Origin: Leptofilum sp050292445
GTDB lineage: Bacteria; Chloroflexota; Anaerolineae; Promineifilales; Promineifilaceae
Assembly (NCBI GenBank): GCA_050292445.1
Contig: JBNKLQ010000015.1
Location: 1 to 39,071, forward strand
Direction of reading: 5' to 3'
Length of the DNA stretch: 39,071 bases
Below the pieces are notes generated by a model that worked only from the letters and a program-made list of their open reading frames with translations, made no database searches and had not been told where the DNA came from. This document shows positions 33,301-39,071 of the stretch, in pieces. The translations under genes were made by a program, and so were the position numbers. Numbering within the stretch: position 1 is the first letter of the stretch; the number at the start of each line of letters is the position of its first letter.

Positions 33301-33813
33301 TGCAATAATATGGTTGGGGCCAACCGCCAGTTCGGGATCAGGTGGCACGTTGCCGCCACCACCGCAACATTCGTTAAAGTCAATAGAGTCAAAGCTCACG
33401 CCTGCTGTTGGGGCTTGCAGTGTCGGCCCGGTGGGTGCCAATTGTATGTTGGCGCTGGTGGGCAGTTCTAATGCTTCTAATTGCAGCAAGGTCATTTCTG
33501 ACTCAGGCAAGCGTGAAAATTCTTCTTGCAGGTCAATTTCACCGCGCCGCCAGCGTGCATACTGATTATTGGGATCATAAACACCAGCGGGAATATCTGC
33601 CAGATTGACGGTGGTGGGGAATGAGGCGCTTTGCTCGACGATTTCGCCGACGGCGTCCCGGTTACCAATATCAACGGGGGCAAAAGATTGAATGGCTTGC
33701 TGTCTTTCTAGGGATTCGGGGGTGGGGCCACTGGCCCGGCTAAGGAGCCAGATGCCAGCAAAAAGCAAGAGTGCTAATCCACCCAGGCGAATCAATTTCA
33801 TCAAAGATTTCAT
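30358..33813 (-). CDS. Secreted multidomain protein with two P-domains and a Thr/Pro linker
   Basis: Exported, 1151 residues, preceded by GGAGG. A signal anchor (LIRLGGLALLLFAGIWLLS) covers residues 7-25. The N-terminal half contains DPELAVGPNHIIAVVN and ILGIDANGTDYCIAIS, a beta-propeller-like module without visible catalytic residues. Residues about 593-738 and 998-1151 are P-domain (proprotein-convertase-like) modules, each ending in GTWTLTINDNANQDGG or GTWVLSVTDSYTSADAG then LNGWSLEVC/LNSWSITVC. Between them, 740-812 is a repeated TNTPLPPTA stalk and 815-990 a jelly-roll (FFDDFETSQGW ... IDDVEI). P-domains normally accompany proteases, but none is seen. Probably a surface adhesion or matrix protein. 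Confidence 0.87.
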   Translation of the reverse strand: MKSLMKLIRLGGLALLLFAGIWLLSRASGPTPESLERQQAIQSFAPVDIGNRDAVGEIVEQSASFPTTVNLADIPAGVYDPNNQYARWRRGEIDLQEEFSRLPESEMTLLQLEALELPTSANIQLAPTGPTLQAPTAGVSFDSIDFNECCGGGGNVPPDPELAVGPNHIIAVVNVAFEIYDKSGNSLSGPTTFASFMSSNSNCTGVFDPNALYDEREDRFILGIDANGTDYCIAISQTGDPTGSWNIYSFTTGSSTLFFDYPHVGVGNDAIYLGANIFNNNTNAFVDSRIWALDKAAMYSGAAASSVLRNLGSNDDTPQPLNLHGWNQGTWPTSGPHYFIAETGYDGSTHTIYSWSDPFGANSFSTVGTVSLNAATGVTAANTVAFPQSSGGTLQGNDFRPQDFEYRNGFAWTTMAIGCNPGSGTVNCVRWAQINPATATVADAGVYSSNGEYRQFPDLAVNHCDDMAVGYTKSSSSMFPGIYVTGRQSTDAAGTLQAEVLLKSGEISYTSFETSAPRRWGDYTEMTIDPNGTTFWYLGEYSKNTGTTQGRWGTYIGSYSFSSCTTGPTPTPGPTATATNPPAPTNTPVPGTCTVYNSTDIPKAISSSGTPSISSVLNISGSGTIGDINVLNLNGTHTWINDLDFNLSSPGGTSVQIMARSCSSQDNFDLNLDDEAAAGSWPCPPVGGGTYQPSNPLSAFDGQSANGTWTLTINDNANQDGGSLNGWSLEVCTVGAVPTATNTPPPPTATNTPLPTATNTPLPPTATNTPLPPTNTPLPPTATNTPLPPTATNTPLPPTATNTPAPPTPTPTTPASGTIFFDDFETSQGWTTDPNGTDTATTGQWERANPEDTNSSGPKQLGTTVSGSFDLVTGATAGSSVGVNDIDNGVTSIRSPNISLPTGLDLTLTFNYYLAHTSNSSSADFLRITAVGSSNQVLFEELGAANDDDGVWDVASVNLNAFAGQTIYLLVEAADAAGGSIVEAGIDDVEITAGAAPACTTYTSTNVPVALPNGTTTITSQLTVGPATTIADLDVTVNMAHAWPGDLSMVLTHQNTGTAVTFIDRPGVPASTYGCSTDNIQATLSDEAALPVENQCNGSAPAINGTFSPNNALSAFDGESSSGTWVLSVTDSYTSADAGTLNSWSITVCTP
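31380..31600 (-). repeat. Tandem repeat coding for TNTPLPPTA units
   Basis: About eight imperfect repeats of 27 bases (a few units are shorter) encode the Thr/Pro linker. Antisense frames here (for example the 306-residue frame on the plus strand) are shadows of this repeat and the adjoining domains. Confidence 0.85.
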
Positions 33814-34353
33814 TTTCCTTCCTCCAGAAAAGAATTCTTATTTGAGCCGTTTGGGCACTGTGTTTGGCCTAAGATGGCCAAATGGGGTGCGAAAGCTCAA
33901 ATAGCCTTACGGCCGTATGGGGTTTGTCAAGAATAATTAGTTCAGGTTTTGAATTGAGTTCTCAATTCAAGGGTTGTGTGTATAAAATTTGGGGTTTTGG
34001 GACCGATCAAGATGGATGTGTGAAACGGCCGTATGGGGATATACAGTCGTTTTGTTTGATTCGATGTACCGGTCAACTTATTCTGTCTCCTTTTGCGTGC
34101 ACAAGCTGAAAACGGCCGTTTGCCAGGCGACAAATTGTGTATTGCTTGCTTACGCTATACCAAACGCGCTTTCGTCAACAAAGAAACATTCCAGAAAGGG
34201 TCACTGTGAGACCAGGCATTTCTACTTGGAATGGTTACTTCAACATAAATTTGGTGCGAGTGTTGCAAAAACGGTAATCATCCAAGGAGATTTTTGATTG
34301 ATCTCTTTGGAGAAAATGCTTGTTTGTGTAATCCGGTACAACGATAAAAGTTT
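33814..34353. other. 540-base non-coding spacer with palindromes and motif copies
   Basis: No credible gene. It contains a 10-bp-arm palindrome at 33949-33970 (TTGAATTGAG, TT, CTCAATTCAA), a nested inverted repeat 33839-33847/33895-33903 around TTTGGCC/GGCCAAA, three ACGGCCGT copies, and the 14-mer ACGGCCGTATGGGG repeated at 33909 and 34025. A stem TCCAAGGAGAT (34281-34291) / ATCTCTTTGGA (34301-34311) lies just downstream of the phosphatase. The frame at 33989-34297 has no ribosome site and I left it out. Confidence 0.65.
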
Positions 34354-34875
34354 TTAATTTGCTGCTTGTTGCTGGATCCATTTTTCCAGACGTTGGCGGT
34401 GGCGACCTTCCAGCTTGGTTAACGGCCGTATCGTCTTCATCATTTGATTGGCCTCGTCAAAACTCATGCCTTCATATTTCATGAGGTAGGCGGCCAAAAT
34501 GGTAGCAGAACGGCCCCGCCCTTTGGCACAGTGGATGAGGACAGTACGGCCGTCTTCCACTTGCTGCCGCACAAAGGCTACCCCCGCATCAATCATATCT
34601 TTCGAGGGAACCGTCACATCCAGCACCTTGAGCTGCTGGTAAGCGATGTCATGTTGTTGATAATGGATTAGGTCATCTTCACGCTCAGCACGAATGTTGA
34701 GAACGGCCGTAATGCCATTGTCCAGCAAGAATTGGTAGTCCCTTGCATAGTGGGGAGCACCGCCCAACCAAAGTTGGGGCGTAATTTCGTCAAACCAGCG
34801 GTGTCCCTGAATTTTTTCATAGGTAAAGCGTATGACAGGAAATAATTGAGCAAATAACCAGTGAAATGGGTTCAT
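34354..34875 (-). CDS. Dual-specificity protein phosphatase
   Basis: Cysteine-based tyrosine/dual-specificity phosphatase of 173 residues. The P-loop HCAKGRGRS (115-123) gives catalytic C116 and R122; D86 in VLDVTVPS is the general acid candidate. The start (MNPFHWLFAQLFPVIRFTY) is hydrophobic and may sit at the membrane. Substrates unknown. Alone on the minus strand next to the sulfur operon. Confidence 0.9.
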   Translation of the reverse strand: MNPFHWLFAQLFPVIRFTYEKIQGHRWFDEITPQLWLGGAPHYARDYQFLLDNGITAVLNIRAEREDDLIHYQQHDIAYQQLKVLDVTVPSKDMIDAGVAFVRQQVEDGRTVLIHCAKGRGRSATILAAYLMKYEGMSFDEANQMMKTIRPLTKLEGRHRQRLEKWIQQQAAN

Positions 34876-35075
34876 AGGCGCAATAGGATAACTAGGGTAC
34901 CAGCAAAAAGCAATTGTGGACTATAAAATAGCTACAAAATTTTCGCTGTGACTCTAGGAGAAAAGGACTATTGGCAGGGGCGAATGGGCTGTTGGCCAAA
35001 AAAGTTTACATAATCTAATCCGTTGGGAGCTTACTCGCCAAACTGCATAATCTGCATTATCCGCAATATCTGCGT

Positions 35076-35095
35076 GATATGACAACTGTCATATC
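35076..35095 (+). promoter_or_regulatory. 20-bp palindrome upstream of the PocR-domain regulator, candidate operator
   Basis: GATATGACA (35076-35084), spacer AC, TGTCATATC (35087-35095): a perfect inverted repeat about 90 bases before the regulator start. A second small palindrome GCATATGC lies near 35123. Imperfect copies of ATAATCTGCNNNATCCGC precede it (35045-35075). The site would suit a dimeric regulator, autoregulation being inferred. Confidence 0.55.
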
Positions 35096-35184
35096 ATATT
35101 GTGCATAAATTCACTTACTCTGCATATGCAATTGCCATAGACTGAAAGCCGTACCGTGAAAATTATCACAAGCAGGGTGAGATT

Positions 35185-35904
35185 ATGTCGCAGATGTTGA
35201 CGGCAAAAGAAATACAAACCATTTTAGAAGTTGATCGTTCTACAGTGTACCGCATGGCCGAAGACGGCCGTTTACCAGCCATTAAAGTAGGGCGGCAGTG
35301 GCGCTTCCCGGCACAAAAAATAGAAGATTGGCTAAATACCCAGCAATATGCCCTTCCCCCAGCTGCAATAAAAACGCAAACTGAAACGGCCGTAGGCCAG
35401 TTTCCCCTCCAATGTATTCAGATGATGCAAGACACCTTTGCCGAAGCGCTAGGCGTTATGCTCATCATCACCGACATGGCTGGCAAACCACTGACCCAGT
35501 TTAGCAATTCATGTGGCTTATTTGCCGCCATTGGTGACAACGACGTGTTGTGGGAAAAATGTATGCTTCACTGGCAAGAAATGGCCGATTCCTTGAGTTT
35601 GCAGCCACAATATATTGAAAGTTATTTGGGTCTGCTTTGTACGCGGGCTTTTATTCGTGTTGGCACGGAGCTTAAAGGCATGGTGTTTGTGGGTGGGATC
35701 GCCCCAGATGTCTGGCCGCTCCCTAAAGAACGATTGCAGGCGATTGCCGCAGACCTAAAAGTTGATCCTCAACTTATTTTTGATCACTTGCAAGAAGTAT
35801 TTTTCCTGCCCCCAGACCAAAAAGAGCATGTTTTGACATTGGTACAAAAAATTGCCAATGTAGTTTCTCATATTTTGCACGAGCGCCATCAACTGATGGC
35901 TTGA
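35185..35904 (+). CDS. HTH regulator with PocR ligand-binding domain
   Basis: 239 residues. The N-terminus (MLTAKEIQTILEVDRSTVYRMAEDGRLPAIKVGRQWRF) is an excisionase/MerR-like winged helix. Residues about 72-180 are a PocR sensor domain, with cysteines C110 (NSCGLF), C126 (EKCMLHW) and C152 (LLCTRAF) in the conserved positions, so a metal, sulfide or redox ligand is possible. A conserved G-VFVGG segment follows. It directly precedes the sulfur genes, so it probably controls them. Not a typical PocR transcription factor, which carries an AraC domain. Confidence 0.85.
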   Translation: MSQMLTAKEIQTILEVDRSTVYRMAEDGRLPAIKVGRQWRFPAQKIEDWLNTQQYALPPAAIKTQTETAVGQFPLQCIQMMQDTFAEALGVMLIITDMAGKPLTQFSNSCGLFAAIGDNDVLWEKCMLHWQEMADSLSLQPQYIESYLGLLCTRAFIRVGTELKGMVFVGGIAPDVWPLPKERLQAIAADLKVDPQLIFDHLQEVFFLPPDQKEHVLTLVQKIANVVSHILHERHQLMA

Positions 35905-35916
35905 TCGATTTATCGT

Positions 35917-35936
35917 ATCTGGTTCATAAACCAGAT
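35917..35936 (+). promoter_or_regulatory. Short hairpin between the regulator and the SQR-like gene
   Basis: ATCTGGTT (35917-35924) and AACCAGAT (35929-35936), 4-base loop, just before AAGGAGCAAG of the next gene. No T-run, so a processing or partial stop signal at most. Confidence 0.5.
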
Positions 35937-35955
35937 TTCAAGGAGCAAGAAAGAG

Positions 35956-37188
35956 ATGAAAAAATTATTAATCCTCGGTGCAGGCACTGCAGGAACAATG
36001 ATAGCCAACAAATTGAGCCATGTTCTTGGCCGCGATGAGTGGAAGATTACCATTGTTGACCAGGAAGAAACCCATTACTACCAACCCGGCTTTTTATTTA
36101 TACCGTTTGGCATTTATGGGGAAAATGACGTGATTAAGCCCAAGCGGGATTACATTCCACCGGGCGTAGAAATGATTCTTTCTGAGATTGAATTGATTGA
36201 GCCAGAAGAAAACCGGGTACGCATTGCTAAAGACGGCCGTATTCTCAATTACGATTACCTCATTGTCGCCACCGGAACCCATCCCCGCCCCGAAGAAACC
36301 CCCGGCCTTACCGAATCCGAATGGCGGCACACCATCCACGATTTTTACACCTACGAAGGGGCTGTGGCCCTGGCCAAGTATTTACGCACCTGGGAAGGGG
36401 GCAAACTGGTGGTCAGCATTATGGAGCTGCCCTACAAATGCCCGGTTGCCCCCCTGGAATTCATCTTTTTGGCCGATTGGTACTTCCACCAACGCAATAT
36501 GCGTGACAAGGTTGAGCTTACCTTGGTAACGCCGCTGCCGGGGGCTTTTACCAAACCACGTGCCGCTTCCCTGTTAGGCAATATTCTGGAAGAGAAAAAC
36601 ATCCATATCGTCAATGAGTTTTATCCCGAGCGTGTCGATCCGGAAAATAAGCAGCTAATCTCTTATGATGAGGTAGAAGTGCCTTACGATTTGCTGGTGA
36701 CTGTGCCGGTGAATATGGGGGCGGATGTAATCGGCCGTTCTGGGCTGGGTGACGAGCTAAACCATGTTCCGGTTAATAAACATACCTTCCTCTCCAACCA
36801 GTATGACAATATCTTTGCTTTGGGTGATGCGGCTGCCTTGCCCACTTCCAAAGCTGGCTCAGTGGCCCACTTTGCTGCTGAAGTGTTTGTAGAAAACTTC
36901 CTGCGCTACATCGAAGGGCAGGAGATGTTGGTAGAGTTTGACGGCCACGCCAACTGCTTTATTGAATCTGGCTTTGGCAAAGGGATCCTCATCGACTTCA
37001 ACTATGATGTGGAACCGCTGCCCGGCAAATTCCCACTACCTGGTATTGGCCCCTTCTCCTTGTTGCAAGAATCAGAGATGAACCATTGGGGCAAAGTGAT
37101 GTTCCGCTGGATGTACTGGAACATTCTGCTCAAAGGCAAAGAGATGCCCATCACCGCGCAAATGACGATGGCAGGCAAATGGAGCTAA
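35956..37188 (+). CDS. Sulfide:quinone oxidoreductase-like flavoprotein
   Basis: FAD-dependent, 410 residues. GAGTAG near the start binds FAD (LILGAGTAGTM); a second region (YDYLIVATGTHPRP) and NIFALGDAAALPTSKAG close the disulfide-reductase-like fold. The redox cysteines C162 (PYKCPVAP) and C334 (HANCFIES) correspond to the pair conserved in SQR; the third cysteine near 124 found in many SQR is absent. The C-terminus (ARWMYWN-like FRWMYWNILLKG) is amphipathic and would dock on the membrane. It should oxidise sulfide or persulfide to polysulfide and reduce quinone. AAGGAG precedes the ATG. First structural gene of the sulfur operon. Confidence 0.87.
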   Translation: MKKLLILGAGTAGTMIANKLSHVLGRDEWKITIVDQEETHYYQPGFLFIPFGIYGENDVIKPKRDYIPPGVEMILSEIELIEPEENRVRIAKDGRILNYDYLIVATGTHPRPEETPGLTESEWRHTIHDFYTYEGAVALAKYLRTWEGGKLVVSIMELPYKCPVAPLEFIFLADWYFHQRNMRDKVELTLVTPLPGAFTKPRAASLLGNILEEKNIHIVNEFYPERVDPENKQLISYDEVEVPYDLLVTVPVNMGADVIGRSGLGDELNHVPVNKHTFLSNQYDNIFALGDAAALPTSKAGSVAHFAAEVFVENFLRYIEGQEMLVEFDGHANCFIESGFGKGILIDFNYDVEPLPGKFPLPGIGPFSLLQESEMNHWGKVMFRWMYWNILLKGKEMPITAQMTMAGKWS

Positions 37189-37191
37189 AAG

Positions 37192-37854
37192 ATGGATCAG
37201 TCAATTGCTGAACTAAACCAAAAAATAGATGCTCTTACTGAACAGGTTGCCTTTTTAGCCGAAGAAACTCGCCAGCAGCAGCGGCGACGCCAGGAATGGG
37301 AAGAGCTACAAAATGATTTGACCCCAGTGGCTGGCGAACTATATCGTCTGTCTGTGGAGCAGCTTAACGAAATTGAAAGCTATGTCCAGCTGGAAGATGG
37401 GTTGCGCCTGTTCAAGCGGCTTATGCGCAATACGCGCAACCTGGAGCAAATGTTGGATCAAATGGAGAGTATGGCGGCTCTATGGCAAGATTTGGGGCCG
37501 CTCTCGCAGGATGCTTTTCTTACACTGATGCAGCGCATGGATGAGATGGAGCGCAAAGGATATTTCGCATTTTTGCGCGGCGGCATGGGGATTGTGGACA
37601 ACGTTGTGGCTTCATTCACCGAAGAAGATGTGCAACAGCTCGGTGAAAATATTGTTCTCATTTTACAAACGGTTAAAGAGATGACCCAACCGGAAGTCAT
37701 GACGATGATGCGCAACACGGCTTCTGTGATGCGCGAAGAAGAGCCACCGGTTGATGTATCTATGTTTTCAATTTTGCGGCAGCTAAATGATCCGGCCGTG
37801 AAGCGCGGCCTGTCTAAAACGCTGTCGGTATTAAGAACAGTTTCAGAAAATTAA
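37192..37854 (+). CDS. DUF1641 family protein
   Basis: 220 residues, cytoplasmic, helical: an N-terminal coiled coil (AELNQKIDALTEQVAFLAEETRQQQRRRQEWEEL), a middle with many Met, and the DUF1641 C-terminal motif (PAVKRGLSKTLSVLRTV). It starts three bases after the SQR-like stop, so it is tightly coupled. DUF1641 genes accompany SQR in many sulfur operons; its role is unknown. Confidence 0.85.
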   Translation: MDQSIAELNQKIDALTEQVAFLAEETRQQQRRRQEWEELQNDLTPVAGELYRLSVEQLNEIESYVQLEDGLRLFKRLMRNTRNLEQMLDQMESMAALWQDLGPLSQDAFLTLMQRMDEMERKGYFAFLRGGMGIVDNVVASFTEEDVQQLGENIVLILQTVKEMTQPEVMTMMRNTASVMREEEPPVDVSMFSILRQLNDPAVKRGLSKTLSVLRTVSEN

Positions 37855-37918
37855 ATTTTTATCAATGAATGGATTTGGGCAATGTAAGCCCCTATCAATA
37901 AAAAGAGGAACAGAAAAA

Positions 37919-38239
37919 ATGTCTACAAGTCGAGAAATTGCAGGTAAGACGATTGAGTTTGATGATGATGGATTCATGGCCAATGCTCAGGAATGGGATG
38001 AGCAAGTTGCGGAAGCGTTGGCGGCTGATTTGGGGATTACCCCACTTTCAGATGGCCATTGGAAAGTGATTCGCTTTTGCCGTGAAGATTATGCGGCTAA
38101 AGGGGATGCCCCAACGCTGCGCCGTATTACGAAAGTTGGCGGTGTACCCACAAAAGAGCTGTATAAGCTATTTCCCAAAGGCCCGGCCAAAAAAGTGGCC
38201 TATGTGGCTGGCTTGAAAAAACCGTCTGGCTGTATTTAA
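37919..38239 (+). CDS. tusE: TusE/DsrC-family sulfur carrier
   Basis: Sulfur-relay protein of 106 residues. ATG 37919 is chosen over 37865 because the family begins here and GAGG lies upstream. The DGF..NAQEWDEQVAEALA and HWKVIRFCREDY stretches and the C-terminal GPAKKVAYVAGLKKPSGC match DsrC/TusE. The penultimate cysteine C105 (CysA) is present; the second, ten residues earlier (CysB), is Ala94. So it can carry persulfide but cannot form the intramolecular DsrC trisulfide, like TusE. Follows DUF1641 by 64 bases. Confidence 0.88.
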   Translation: MSTSREIAGKTIEFDDDGFMANAQEWDEQVAEALAADLGITPLSDGHWKVIRFCREDYAAKGDAPTLRRITKVGGVPTKELYKLFPKGPAKKVAYVAGLKKPSGCI

Positions 38240-38302
38240 TTTTTTCCGCAATCCAAATACTTGTTTGCTGAATGATGAGGAATTTCCTAAGGAGAGGTTC
38301 TA

Positions 38303-38788
38303 ATGTTTAATGATGATAAGGAACGTAAACTGTGTATTATTTGCTCGAAAGGAACCCTGGACATGGCGTACCCTGGGTTGGTGTTGGCCAATGCCGCTTT
38401 GATGGAGGGCATTGATGTCACGTTGTTTTTCACGTTTTGGGGGCTGGATATCATTAACAAGAAGAAGATGAATCATCTGAAGTTTGTGCCAATTGGCAAC
38501 CCCAGTATGCCGATTCCCAATTCAATTGGGGGCTTACCCGGTATGACAAATGTTGCAACGGCCGTTATGAAACGTGAGATCAAACATTTGGACTTTCCCG
38601 AAATTGACGAGTTCCTGGAAATGATCCATGATGCGGGTGGCAAAATGTATGCCTGCAAGATGTCGGTTGATATGTTTGGCGATATGTACATGATGAAAGA
38701 AGAAGACATCTCTGATTTGGTGGAAGGAGTTGTCGGCGCAACCGATTTTATGGAAATGAGTGAGGATGCCCAGATTATTTTCATCTAA
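38303..38788 (+). CDS. DsrE/DsrF/DrsH-like sulfurtransferase
   Basis: 161 residues of the DsrE2-like family. SKGTLDMAYPGLVLANAALMEG and a WGLDII segment are typical. C14 (IICSKG, with C11 near) and C118 (MYACKMS) are the candidate sulfur-binding cysteines, placed as in DsrE2A. The AxxM-rich end (MKEEDISDLVEGVVGATDF) is helical. Passing persulfide to the TusE-like protein is the known role of relatives. AGGAGAGG precedes the start. Last gene of the operon. Confidence 0.88.
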   Translation: MFNDDKERKLCIICSKGTLDMAYPGLVLANAALMEGIDVTLFFTFWGLDIINKKKMNHLKFVPIGNPSMPIPNSIGGLPGMTNVATAVMKREIKHLDFPEIDEFLEMIHDAGGKMYACKMSVDMFGDMYMMKEEDISDLVEGVVGATDFMEMSEDAQIIFI

Positions 38789-38814
38789 TTTTTGACGCTT
38801 CACGAGCAGACGAT

Positions 38815-38847
38815 AAGCGCTTGGTTTGTCTAAACCAGGCGCTTTTT
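38815..38847 (+). terminator. Terminator of the sulfur operon
   Basis: A 13-bp stem (AAGCGCTTGGTTT, 38815-38827, with 38832-38844; one G-U pair), 4-base loop, then TTTTT. Confidence 0.92.
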
Positions 38848-39071
38848 GTTGCCATATTATTGGGCAAGTTTTGTCGGATGTGTAGCCGCGATTTCTTGTT
38901 GCGCATCTGGAGCACAGTAAGAAACTGGGGCTACGACTAACTATTTATGTTTGCCTGCACTTAGGAAATGCAGCCTGTTTTTGGCAGATCAGATAAAGGG
39001 CTTTTCAGTGTTTGAAAAAGTGCCCAAAAGCTAACGCTTGAGTTGGCAAGCAATAGACCAGTCAAAAATAC
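38848..39071. other. Non-coding tail of the window with imperfect inverted repeats
   Basis: No gene. GTAGCC...TTTCTT (38882-38897) pairs imperfectly with AAGAAA...GGCTAC (38919-38934), and a GGGCTTTTCA...TTGAAAAAGTGCCC hairpin lies near 38998-39025. The next gene starts beyond the window. Confidence 0.5.

Larger units (their letters stand above)
41..38565. repeat. Dispersed octamer palindrome ACGGCCGT, about 55 copies
   Basis: Exact copies found by eye start at 41, 484, 632, 1445, 1879, 2866, 3022, 3480, 3777, 3898, 4235, 4709, 5504, 6530, 8810, 11484, 12198, 12730, 12913, 13961, 15180, 15658, 15739, 16043, 16484, 18280, 18297, 18406, 19674, 20922, 21913, 22052, 23462, 23681, 23957, 26394, 27440, 27626, 28297, 28937, 29098, 29575, 29657, 30635, 31022, 33909, 34025, 34112, 34422, 34546, 34703, 35264, 35386, 36233 and 38558. 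Flanks are often A and T (AACGGCCGTT). In genes it is read as Thr-Ala-Val, Asn/Asp-Gly-Arg or Arg-Pro. Near-matches (GCGGCCGT, TCGGCCGT, ACGGCCGA) are much rarer. It is absent from citrate synthase and the SQR-to-TusE stretch. It resembles in behaviour the cyanobacterial HIP1 palindrome, but the sequence differs. Confidence 0.93.

Noticed and set aside
33989..34297. 102-residue plus frame in the 540-base spacer
   Set aside because: No ribosome site or recognisable similarity; the DNA is better explained as motif-rich spacer.

Overview
The window is one stretch of a bacterial chromosome, most likely from Chloroflexota (Anaerolineae/Ardenticatenia-like). Pointers are giant BTAD and LuxR ATPase regulators, CSLREA beta-helix secreted proteins ending in a YLP-type tail, a DUF2203 protein, an L31 protein fused to an RNA-polymerase-alpha-CTD-like domain, and many short intergenic inverted repeats. 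Phylum is inferred from gene content only. There is no transposase, phage gene, CRISPR array, rRNA or tRNA that I can see. The octamer palindrome ACGGCCGT occurs about 55 times (hand count) where about one is expected by chance; it lies in genes of every kind and in spacers, including both arms of one terminator.

Layout. 1-6.3 kb: two large regulators (BTAD/NB-ARC and AAA/LuxR) flank a small minus-strand gene; the first has a -10 box six bases before its ATG (probable leaderless mRNA) and a 22-bp-spaced direct repeat over its -35. 6.3-11.5 kb: two secreted CSLREA/beta-helix proteins separated by a three-armed inverted-repeat element. 11.5-18.3 kb: LysE-type exporter, rplU-rpmA-L31 fusion operon with a strong promoter and structured leader, thymidine kinase, hypoxanthine phosphoribosyltransferase, CCA-adding enzyme, citrate synthase. 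18.3-21.3 kb: DUF2203 and an A-type Fe-S carrier on the minus strand, divergent from aspS. 21.3-27.4 kb: a long minus-strand run of small accessory proteins (GH114-like, two DinB, DUF1579-like, DUF1697, MoaD-like, BNR-repeat protein, DUF6157, HhH protein, small membrane protein), two of them broken by apparent single-base frameshifts. 27.4-30.1 kb: mutS with an in-frame repeat-derived insertion. 30.3-33.8 kb: an 1151-residue secreted P-domain protein. 34.3-34.9 kb: dual-specificity phosphatase.

35.1-38.9 kb is a compact plus-strand sulfur module: a HTH-PocR regulator with a 20-bp palindrome upstream, then a sulfide:quinone-oxidoreductase-like flavoprotein, DUF1641, a TusE/DsrC-like carrier with only the C-terminal cysteine, and a DsrE-family protein, closed by a terminator. 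The inferred picture is sulfide or persulfide oxidation with sulfane-sulfur relay under a cysteine-bearing sensor.

The most unusual items are the dispersed ACGGCCGT palindrome, the Cys-less L31-alphaCTD fusion, the PocR-controlled sulfur operon, the leaderless/22-bp-repeat promoter, the multi-arm intergenic inverted repeats, and repeat-derived peptides inserted in frame in the CCA enzyme and MutS.
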